This document shows positions 1 through 5,872 of a stretch of 13,477 nt of DNA, in pieces. Under the pieces are notes generated by a model. That model saw only the letters and a list, made by a program, of their open reading frames with translations. It had not been told where the DNA came from and ran no database searches. This DNA comes from CFX5 sp964568485 (GTDB taxonomy: Bacteria; Chloroflexota; Anaerolineae; Caldilineales; Caldilineaceae). The stretch spans positions 1 through 13,477 of the forward strand of contig CAZMRA010000131.1 of assembly GCA_964568485.1 (NCBI GenBank), in the 5' to 3' direction. The position numbers and the translations under genes were made by a program. The first letter of the stretch is position 1; each line of letters starts with the position of its first letter.

Positions 1-348
1 TGATGGATTTTGGCGCAGTAGATCTTGCAGCGTGGTAACCGCATCCGCATCCCACGACAAGTAGGGCAAATCTATCCCATTGTTGTAGACGTGAATACCA
101 TTGTAGCCAATACGCACTTCAAGCTTGTGCACGCCAGCACCCTGCAACTGCTGGAGCGTAGCCGCAGGCAAGATTTGGCCAATATTAAAGCCCAAGACTG
201 TCGCCGATCCATCCGCACCAAAATTGACCGGAATTGAAGGCAGATTGAACCAAGTAGAGCCAGTTGTACCGCCACCGCAGGCCGCCAAAATCAAACTGGC
301 AGCAAATACAACAACCGCGAGTTGAAAGATCTTCGCTCGTGCCTGCAT
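1..348 (-). CDS. Putative secreted lipoprotein, N-terminal 116 residues, runs off the window
   Basis: This frame stays open from an ATG at 346-348 to the left edge, so only the N-terminus (116 residues) is visible and no stop is seen. The first 23 residues form a lipoprotein signal: a short charged start (MQARAK), a hydrophobic core and the lipobox LAAC with the lipidated Cys at residue 24, followed by a Gly/Thr linker (GGGTTGST). The mature part is soluble-looking, with aromatic and Asn/Gly-rich stretches (for example VRIGYNGIHVYNNGIDLPY), and resembles no family I can name. An AAAGGAG ribosome binding site lies 7 nt upstream of the ATG, which fixes the start. It should be exported and anchored to the outer face of the membrane. 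It lies 262 nt downstream of the murE-like gene and has its own promoter candidate. The lipoprotein call is solid; the function is unknown. Confidence 0.8.
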   Translation of the reverse strand, partial: MQARAKIFQLAVVVFAASLILAACGGGTTGSTWFNLPSIPVNFGADGSATVLGFNIGQILPAATLQQLQGAGVHKLEVRIGYNGIHVYNNGIDLPYLSWDADAVTTLQDLLRQNPS

Positions 349-355
349 TCGCAGT

Positions 356-362
356 CTCCTTT
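356..362 (-). promoter_or_regulatory. Shine-Dalgarno site of the lipoprotein gene
   Basis: AAAGGAG on the minus strand, 7 nt before the ATG at 348. It decides the start of the open-ended lipoprotein frame, which has no stop inside the window. Confidence 0.75.
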
Positions 363-485
363 ATTGTGGATGATTTCCGTGGAATAAAGCCAGATGTGGG
401 CACAGGTAGCCGCGCAGAAGGCTTAAAACTAAGCAATCTTGATTACATGCTACCCTATGCAGAAAACAAGCTATAGTTGGCGCCA

Positions 486-514
486 ATCATACAACAGATC
501 GGCGGGAGACACAA
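486..514 (-). promoter_or_regulatory. Candidate sigma-70-type promoter for the lipoprotein gene
   Basis: On the minus strand a -35 box TTGTGT (509-514) is followed after exactly 17 nt by a -10 box TATGAT (486-491). Transcription would start near 479, giving a leader of about 130 nt before the lipoprotein ATG at 348. The boxes match 3/6 and 5/6 of the consensus. The spacing and the position in a 262-nt intergenic gap support it, but there is no experimental evidence. Confidence 0.5.
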
Positions 515-610
515 GCGCCATATAAGCTTTGGGCGAATTGCTAACACACAGCGCAACATTGGACGAAACAGCCAAGTTTTGGCAGCGACGGCCCGTTTCA
601 CAATCTAGTT

Positions 611-2233
611 TCAAGCTTGGGAGCGTCGTTGTCGCAAAGCAGCTCGCATAGCGTCTTGATCGCTCCAGGGATATTCAGTTTCGCCAAAACACATACTGCG
701 TTCGTGCCCCTTACCAAAGGCTGCCACTACATCACCAGCGCGAGCCAAGTTAACCGCGAATTGGATCGCCTCACTACGATCGGGGATGATGATGTAACGC
801 GTTGAATCCGCGAACTGGGTCACACCACGTTCGATCTCAGCGTTGATCTCATCCAGACTTTCAGTGCGCGGATCTTCGGCAGTGATGACGGTGAAGTCGG
901 ACAATCGCCCACTGATTTCGCCCATCCAATAACGTTTGGCGCGATCGCGTAGCCCCGCACTTCCAAAGATCGCGATCAACCGGCCCGGTGTGCCATCTGC
1001 ATGGGAACCCACAAGCTGGCGCAAGGTGGTCAAGGCGCGCTCCAAACTGATCGGCGTATGGGCAAAATCGACAACGGCCAGAAAATCTTGCCCTTCATCG
1101 ATGCGCTCCATTCTGCCCAAGACTCCAGGAAAAGCCGCCAACGCTGCTTGGATGGTGACAGGTTCAATGCCAAGCGCGAGGGCAGCCGTGGTCGCGGCCA
1201 AGACATTGTAGACATTAAATTCACCGATCAACGGGCTGGTGAGGGCAAATTCGCCGCCCCACCAATGAACCACCAACTCGGTGCGCTCAGGGCGATAAGC
1301 AACCTGCGTTGCATAGAGATCGGGTGGAGTTATATTCGCTTTGTCCACCAAACCATAAGTGCGTACCTGCACAGGAAAGGTGCAAGAAGTCGCGGCTTCG
1401 CGAATGGCCGTGCGTAAAGCATCGATGCTACCCTCGTCATCCGCATTCAGCACCGCGACTCGCGCAATCCCCGGTTTGGGTGGCGTTTCATGCAGCATCC
1501 GAAAGAGCTTGGCTTTGGCGGTGACATAGGCTTCGCGCGTCCCATGATAATCCAGATGCTCATGCGTGATGTTGGTCACAATAGCGACATCAAAATCGAC
1601 CGCAGCCACACGCGCCTGGTCCAGCCCGTGACTGGTGCTTTCGATCACAGCTAAACGGCATCCTGCGTCCCGCATTTGGGCCAGAAAGTTCTGAATCGCC
1701 GGTGCATCTGGGGTAGTGACGTGAAAGCCTGTATCGCTACTCTGGCCGCGAATCCGCGCGCCAACGGTGGTAATAACCCCAACGGCACCGGGATCATCCG
1801 CAGCAGAGGCTGTCGCCGCGGCAAAGATAGCCTCAAGCAACGAAGATGTTGTTGTTTTGCCATCGGTGCCGGTTACACCCAAGACGGTGAGCGCACGGCT
1901 GGGAAACTTTTTTAAGGCAGCAGCAGCAACGGCCAAAGCCTGACGGCTATTGGATACTTGCACATAAGGCAAATGGGCTGGGAAGTCGAGACCTTGTTCA
2001 AGTAGAGCGGCGGGGCTACGCGTCCCTAACGCTGCGACTGCTCCAGCTTGCCGCGCAGCCTGCAAAAACCGGTGCCCATCCAACGAGCCCCCCTGTATCG
2101 CCACAAAGAGTGTTCCAGGCCGCACAATCCGGCTATCCGCCGTCACGTGGTCGATCAGCACAGTTGCCGGATCACACGCCGTATGTAAGACGGGCTGGTC
2201 AAGGTGAGATAAGAGTTCGCTCAGGGCAAGCAT
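611..2233 (-). CDS. murE: UDP-MurNAc-tripeptide synthetase-type Mur ligase (MurE family)
   Basis: A cytoplasmic ATP-dependent ligase that should add the third, usually diamino, acid to UDP-MurNAc-L-Ala-D-Glu in peptidoglycan synthesis. The 540 residues are slightly longer than typical MurE (about 490-510). The N-terminal UDP-binding domain has TADSR (31-35). The central ATPase domain has the P-loop GVTGTDGKTTT (119-129), TTPD (173-176), ESTSHGL (198-204), a THEHLDYHG motif (223-231) and YVTAKAKLF, in which Lys240 is the likely carbamylated lysine. The C-terminal domain has GRMERI (373-378), VDFAHTP (388-394), FGSAGLRDRAKR (423-434), EDPRTE (453-458) and GKGHE (507-511). The usual DNPR specificity motif of diaminopimelate-type enzymes reads EDPR, and FGCGGDRD reads FGSAGLRD, so another diamino acid such as L-ornithine is possible. 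The ATG has GAGGA 6-7 nt upstream and starts 14 nt after the propeller gene, implying co-transcription. A divergent MurE paralogue is the main alternative. Confidence 0.88.
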   Translation of the reverse strand: MLALSELLSHLDQPVLHTACDPATVLIDHVTADSRIVRPGTLFVAIQGGSLDGHRFLQAARQAGAVAALGTRSPAALLEQGLDFPAHLPYVQVSNSRQALAVAAAALKKFPSRALTVLGVTGTDGKTTTSSLLEAIFAAATASAADDPGAVGVITTVGARIRGQSSDTGFHVTTPDAPAIQNFLAQMRDAGCRLAVIESTSHGLDQARVAAVDFDVAIVTNITHEHLDYHGTREAYVTAKAKLFRMLHETPPKPGIARVAVLNADDEGSIDALRTAIREAATSCTFPVQVRTYGLVDKANITPPDLYATQVAYRPERTELVVHWWGGEFALTSPLIGEFNVYNVLAATTAALALGIEPVTIQAALAAFPGVLGRMERIDEGQDFLAVVDFAHTPISLERALTTLRQLVGSHADGTPGRLIAIFGSAGLRDRAKRYWMGEISGRLSDFTVITAEDPRTESLDEINAEIERGVTQFADSTRYIIIPDRSEAIQFAVNLARAGDVVAAFGKGHERSMCFGETEYPWSDQDAMRAALRQRRSQA

Positions 2234-2247
2234 GAGATGTCCTCAAA

Positions 2248-3936
2248 TCAGATATCACGTGGACCGCGCACGACTGAAATCGCAGCAGCGATGATTACCC
2301 CGACCAATAACAAACTTGCACCGACAAAGACCGGTGGCAAATTGCTATAGATTACCTCGACCACATCGATAGGGGTCGGCGTGATTGTTGGCGTCGGCGT
2401 GATCGTCGGTGTGGCCGAACTGGTGGCCGAGGCCGTTGGTGGCGGCGTATCGGTTGGCGTCGCCGTAGCCGGCTCTGGTGTGCTGGTATGGGTCGGCGTC
2501 TCGGTCGCTTCAGCAACCGTAGGTATGCTCACCGTGATCACTTGGCTAGGCTGAAAGAGCTCGCGCGGGATCTCGGTTTCGACCGGCGGTGGCGGCACAT
2601 CAATTTCAGCCGGTGGCTCAGTTGGCGGGGGCTCTTCAACCGGCGGTGGCTCCACCTGGGTAGTGGGAGTTTCCGTCGGAATCTCAGTCGGTGTAGCAGG
2701 CACCACGGTCGTTGTGGGCGACGGAGATGGCGTGCGCGTTGGCGTATGTGACGGCGTCGGGGTTGGTGTCGGCGTATCGGTAGGCAGCGGCGTGAAGGTG
2801 GGCGTCGGGGTATCGGTGGCCGTTGCCGTCGGTGTCGGCGTATCGGTTGGGGTAGACGTATCCGTCGGTGTTGGTGTCAGCGTAAATGTAGGCGTAGGTG
2901 TCGCCAGCGCGGCGCGCACATCCAGTACCGGCATCGCCGCAAGCGGATAGAAGGTGAGGCCTTCATCATCGCTGCGCAAAACCCAATCGCCCACCGTGCC
3001 AGCATAAAGTGTGCGAGCTGCCTGCTCTGCATTGGCAATGGCGTAGACTGCACCATTATAAGCAACGCCATTCATCGTGGCGGCTTGCCAGGTATCACCT
3101 TCTCCGGTCCAGATCCCGGTCTCAGTAGCTGCGACCACCAATCGCCCAGTGCTAGCGATATCATAAACCACAGTCGAGGGGAAATTAGGGACACGCGTCC
3201 ACTGCTCGCCATCGGGGCTTTGGAAGAGCCCAGAGCCAGTTCCCACCAAAATTCCACCTAAATGTTCGCTTAGGCTAAAGACAATATCAGTAGTCGGGAA
3301 GGAAGTCACCTGCTGCCAGGTAGTTGAACCTGCAGGCAAACGGTAGAGCCCAGCGTGGGTACCAGCATATAGTTGATCCCCAAAGCGCAATACTTCGCGT
3401 ACACGGCGCGCTTCCCCCACCAAACCAGCATCTAAGCGAACCCAGGTCTCGCCACCATCTTCGCTGCGGATCACACCGTCAAACCGGGTGCAGGCATAGA
3501 ATACACTGCGGCCAGCTTCTACCGTAGCGTACAGCTCCCCTACAGCGCTATTCGGCGTCAACATCTCCCGAAAGCTAGTCAGCTCTTCCCAGCTTTGACC
3601 GCCATTCCGGCTGCGGAAGAGATAACCAAAGCCGCCATCACCGGCCATCACCACTTGTGAATCTTGGGGATCGTAGGCCAAGCCAGCGATGCTGATATTC
3701 TCGATCAAACCGCTGTTGACGCTTAACCAGCCAATAGCGCCATCGGTGCTGCGATAAATTCCTGGTGGATCGGGTGAATTCAAAGTACCAGCCAGGGCAA
3801 TATTGGGGGCACCAGGCGCCACAGCAAGGCTCAACACCGGGTTGCGGGTTGGAGCATTGCTTTGGGCAATTACCCAGCTCGGCAATAGCCAGCTTGCTAG
3901 CCAAAGGCCCACCAATAAACGACAAACTTGCTTCAT
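2248..3936 (-). CDS. Secreted beta-propeller (BNR/Ycf48-like) protein on a Thr/Pro stalk with C-terminal membrane anchor
   Basis: A 562-residue surface protein of unknown ligand. Residues 1-25 are a signal peptide (MKQVCR, hydrophobic core, likely cleavage after VIA before QSN). Residues 33-340 form a propeller-like domain with repeated Asp-box/BNR-type motifs: STDGAIGW (63-70), SRNGGQSW (109-116), SEDGGETW (158-165), SPDGEQW (240-246) and a degenerate SDDEGLTF (322-329), each next to a YAGT/VGTG-type strand. Residues 347-525 are a low-complexity Thr/Pro stalk, split by an acidic PPPVEEPPPTEPP block (430-442). A single helix (about 535-556) and a short RGPRDI tail end the protein, giving a type I anchor. 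The frame could also open at a TTG at 3966, but the ATG at 3936 gives a normal signal peptide. Its stop is 14 nt before murE, so the two probably share a transcript. No sialidase catalytic residues can be assigned; an enzyme role is not claimed. Confidence 0.85.
   Translation of the reverse strand: MKQVCRLLVGLWLASWLLPSWVIAQSNAPTRNPVLSLAVAPGAPNIALAGTLNSPDPPGIYRSTDGAIGWLSVNSGLIENISIAGLAYDPQDSQVVMAGDGGFGYLFRSRNGGQSWEELTSFREMLTPNSAVGELYATVEAGRSVFYACTRFDGVIRSEDGGETWVRLDAGLVGEARRVREVLRFGDQLYAGTHAGLYRLPAGSTTWQQVTSFPTTDIVFSLSEHLGGILVGTGSGLFQSPDGEQWTRVPNFPSTVVYDIASTGRLVVAATETGIWTGEGDTWQAATMNGVAYNGAVYAIANAEQAARTLYAGTVGDWVLRSDDEGLTFYPLAAMPVLDVRAALATPTPTFTLTPTPTDTSTPTDTPTPTATATDTPTPTFTPLPTDTPTPTPTPSHTPTRTPSPSPTTTVVPATPTEIPTETPTTQVEPPPVEEPPPTEPPAEIDVPPPPVETEIPRELFQPSQVITVSIPTVAEATETPTHTSTPEPATATPTDTPPPTASATSSATPTITPTPTITPTPIDVVEVIYSNLPPVFVGASLLLVGVIIAAAISVVRGPRDI
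2362..2898 (-). repeat. Low-complexity Thr/Pro-coding repeat tract
   Basis: Degenerate tandem units coding TPTPT, TDTPTPT and TATPTDT make up the stalk of the propeller protein. The main block codes residues 347-425 and a second block residues 478-525, with a Pro/Glu-rich stretch between. On the plus strand the tract reads as repeated GGCGT/GGTGT units. Such tracts can change length by slippage. Confidence 0.8.
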
Positions 3937-4117
3937 AGGATCAACGGCACTGTGCTTATCAACCAAGCATCTATAGTCTATCTCAGCATCTCTGGAGCCG
4001 CTGGCTCTGTAGACTCAGCAGACGCAAGTCGCAACCATTTTGAGACAACTGCTTCACAAAATCAGGGGATAGAGGCGCGGGTTCAGAGACTATCCAACTG
4101 ACTCACAACGAGGTCAC
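3937..4117 (-). other. Long untranslated leader of the propeller-murE unit
   Basis: About 180 nt between the -10 box candidate and the propeller ATG, without a supportable gene on either strand. The only structure I see is a short GC hairpin (GAGCC-AGC-GGCTC on the minus strand, about 3992-4004). No strong Shine-Dalgarno site precedes the ATG at 3936. A second TATAGA-like sequence near 3970 lacks a convincing -35 box. Confidence 0.35.
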
Positions 4118-4123
4118 ATTATA
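4118..4123 (-). promoter_or_regulatory. Candidate -10 box for the propeller-murE unit
   Basis: A perfect TATAAT on the minus strand just after the terminator hairpin of the nuo cluster. The sequence 17 nt upstream (TTTCTT) is a poor -35 box. A TTGACG lies 23 nt upstream, inside the terminator stem, which is too far for a standard promoter. Position and the perfect hexamer are the whole support. Confidence 0.4.
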
Positions 4124-4134
4124 GTCGAATTTTG

Positions 4135-4183
4135 ACAGAAAAGAAACGTCAAGAAATGAAACCAAGTTCACTCCTTGACGTTT
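4135..4183 (-). terminator. Rho-independent-like terminator of the nuo cluster
   Basis: A perfect 10-bp inverted repeat, AAACGTCAAG (4144-4153 on the plus strand) and CTTGACGTTT (4174-4183), with a 20-nt loop that can itself pair TGAA with TTCA. Read on the minus strand the stem is followed by a T-rich run (CTTTTCTGTC). It lies about 70 nt past the nuoN stop and just before the next promoter candidate, as expected for the end of the nuo transcript. Confidence 0.65.
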
Positions 4184-4219
4184 TGTCTACTGCCAATTAT
4201 CAACAAATAGTCAACCGAC

Positions 4220-4241
4220 TAGGTGTGTAGAAACACACCTA
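4220..4241 (-). terminator. First hairpin after nuoN
   Basis: A perfect 9-bp stem TAGGTGTGT / ACACACCTA with a 4-nt loop, 10 nt after the nuoN stop. Flanking AGTCA and TGACT can extend it across an internal loop. The following T-run on the minus strand is weak (ATTTGTT), so it may be a 3'-end stabilising hairpin or the first half of a double terminator. Confidence 0.5.
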
Positions 4242-4251
4242 TGCTGACTGA

Positions 4252-5796
4252 CTACAAAACCAATCCTAGCAACTGGCGTGCGGCATCATCTGCCCAGCGG
4301 ATCAGATTGGGCGGATAAATCCCAAGCCAAACCGTAACCACAACACAGATCACCAACGCAAGCTGTACAGGAATGCTGATCGGTAATCCCTTGGAGGCGT
4401 CCTCATCCGTATCACCGACAAAGAACATCACGCGCACCACATTCAAGTAATAGAATGCGGCAATCCCGGCGTTGACCATGGCAATAGCAGCCAGCCAGAA
4501 GTATTGATGTTGGATTGCGGCACCAAAGACGTAGAATTTGCCAAAGAAACCACCAGTCAACGGAATACCGGTCAAGCTGAGCATGAAGAGCAGCATTGCC
4601 CAGGCCAACCCCGGGTTGCGGCGTGACAGGTTGCGGAAGCCGCCAATATCGGCGCTGCCGGTATGCTCCTCAATCGCCATGACCACCATGAACGCACCAA
4701 CGTTCGTGAAGAGGTAGGCGAAGATGTAGATCAACATGCTGTTCAGCCCGTTGACCGAGAGTCCGCCCAAATCGGCCTCTTGCGCCGTTACCACTGCTGC
4801 CAAACCAATCAGAATATAACCAGCTTGGGCCACCGAGCTATAGGCCAACATACGCTTGACACTCGTTTGGCGCAGGGCCATCAAGTTACCAAGTGACATT
4901 GTGAGGATGCTCAGACCACTCAGCAACGGCACCCATTCGCTCCGGTAATCGGGCAAAGCAACCAAGAAGATACGCGCAGCTACCGCGAAGCCCACAGCCT
5001 TCGATGCAGTAGAAAGATAGGCGGTAATTGGGGTAGGAGCACCTTCGTAGGTGTCCGGTACCCATTGAAAGAAAGGAGCCAGACTAGCTTTGAAGCCCAG
5101 ACCAACCAGCAAGAAGAGGGTCGTCGGCAGGATGATCCCAAGCATTGCATGTGGATCAGCGGCCAACGCAGCAGCGATACCGCGCAGATCCAACGAGCCG
5201 GAGGCCCCATAGAGCAAGCTCATGCCGTAAAGCATAATCGCAGAAGCAACCGAGCCATACAGGAAGTATTTGACCCCAGCTTCCGAACTGCGTTGGTCTT
5301 CGCGAGTCAAGCCGACCAGCAAGTAGCTTGTGATCGACAAGAACTCAATCGTCAAGAAGATCAACAGCAAATTGTTTGCGCTAACGGCCAGACTCATTGC
5401 CAAGGTGACAAAGACATAGAGCGACCAAAATTCACCTCGGCCACTGACTCGCGCATTCATGTGGGCGCCACCAGCAACAGCCACCAACGCCATGCCTGTA
5501 TAGATCACAATTTTTAAGAAAAGACCAAAAGGATCCACATCCACAACCGTCAATGCGGTGTAGGCGCCGCCATCTGGCGGTGGTCGCAAGATACCCGCAA
5601 ATTGGATGGAAACCCCGACTGCCCCAACGATCAACGTCAGGACGCTGAGCGCCATAAACCCGCGACCAGAATCATTCTTCCGACCCTGCGCCCAGTCAAA
5701 AATAATGATTAATAGCCCGCCAATCAGCAGGATAATTTCTGGCAGGATCGCGCCTAAGTGGCCGACCGAAACGCCAGATGTGGCAACTTCACTCAA
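4252..5796 (-). CDS. nuoN: NADH-quinone oxidoreductase subunit N
   Basis: One of the three antiporter-like proton-pumping subunits of the complex I membrane arm; an integral membrane protein of 514 residues with about 14 helices. Visible family signatures are the TM5 glutamate in LTIEFLSITSYLL (Glu151), the TM7 lysine in FKASLAPFFQWVPDTYEGAPTP (Lys236), a second lysine at 266 (STASKAVG) and the terminal LGIYPP. E. coli NuoN is 485 residues, so the length is ordinary. The frame is open up to a GTG at 5829, but I place the start at a TTG (5794-5796) because a strong AAGGGGGG site lies 4 nt upstream of it and the protein then begins with MSEVATSG and the first helix. It is the last gene of the cluster, 76 nt after nuoM, and is followed by two hairpins. 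A sizeable hairpin sits in the nuoM-nuoN gap. Confidence 0.93.
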   Translation of the reverse strand: MSEVATSGVSVGHLGAILPEIILLIGGLLIIIFDWAQGRKNDSGRGFMALSVLTLIVGAVGVSIQFAGILRPPPDGGAYTALTVVDVDPFGLFLKIVIYTGMALVAVAGGAHMNARVSGRGEFWSLYVFVTLAMSLAVSANNLLLIFLTIEFLSITSYLLVGLTREDQRSSEAGVKYFLYGSVASAIMLYGMSLLYGASGSLDLRGIAAALAADPHAMLGIILPTTLFLLVGLGFKASLAPFFQWVPDTYEGAPTPITAYLSTASKAVGFAVAARIFLVALPDYRSEWVPLLSGLSILTMSLGNLMALRQTSVKRMLAYSSVAQAGYILIGLAAVVTAQEADLGGLSVNGLNSMLIYIFAYLFTNVGAFMVVMAIEEHTGSADIGGFRNLSRRNPGLAWAMLLFMLSLTGIPLTGGFFGKFYVFGAAIQHQYFWLAAIAMVNAGIAAFYYLNVVRVMFFVGDTDEDASKGLPISIPVQLALVICVVVTVWLGIYPPNLIRWADDAARQLLGLVL

Positions 5797-5800
5797 GATG

Positions 5801-5808
5801 CCCCCCTT
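5801..5808 (-). promoter_or_regulatory. Shine-Dalgarno site deciding the nuoN TTG start
   Basis: AAGGGGGG on the minus strand ends 4 nt before TTG at 5796. The longer alternative start (GTG at 5829) has no comparable site and lies within a hairpin, so the TTG is preferred. Confidence 0.6.
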
Positions 5809-5816
5809 ATGACTAC

Positions 5817-5865
5817 GAGCAACGAACACAGAACGGCAGGAAACCTACATCCTGGTTCGTTGCTC
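5817..5865. repeat. Inverted repeat (hairpin) between nuoM and nuoN
   Basis: A perfect 11-bp inverted repeat, GAGCAACGAAC (5817-5827) and GTTCGTTGCTC (5855-5865), with an inner CAGG (5837-5840) / CCTG (5851-5854) pair. No T-run follows on the minus strand, so it does not look like a terminator. It ends 8 nt upstream of the nuoN ribosome binding site. Confidence 0.7.
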
Positions 5866-5872
5866 AAGAATA

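Noticed and set aside
185..436. 83-residue minus-strand frame at the left end
   Set aside because: It overlaps the lipoprotein in a different frame, without a ribosome binding site or signal; the lipoprotein frame is much better supported.
565..599. Possible terminator after murE (GCCAA/TTGGC with outer GAAAC/GTTTC)
   Set aside because: The stem is only 5 bp with a large internal loop and no T-run follows on the minus strand; too weak to list as a feature.
1001..1417. 138-residue plus-strand open frame inside the murE-like gene
   Set aside because: Antisense to a gene with intact Mur ligase motifs; no ribosome binding site and no recognisable protein features.
2663..2950. Plus-strand open frame coding a repetitive Val/Gly protein (VGVGVSVG)
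   Set aside because: It is the reverse complement of the Thr/Pro stalk; the low complexity keeps several frames open and there is no ribosome binding site.
2248..3936. Calling the propeller protein a sialidase because of its Asp-box motifs
   Set aside because: Asp-boxes occur in many propellers; the arginine triad and other catalytic residues of sialidases cannot be recognised.
4132..4137. Plus-strand TTGACA as a -35 box
   Set aside because: No acceptable -10 box follows at 16-18 nt and there is no plus-strand gene.
5065..5517. 150-residue plus-strand open frame within nuoN, and similar ones within nuoM and nuoL
   Set aside because: Antisense of hydrophobic membrane genes gives long Gln/Arg/His-rich open frames by codon bias; none has a start site signal.
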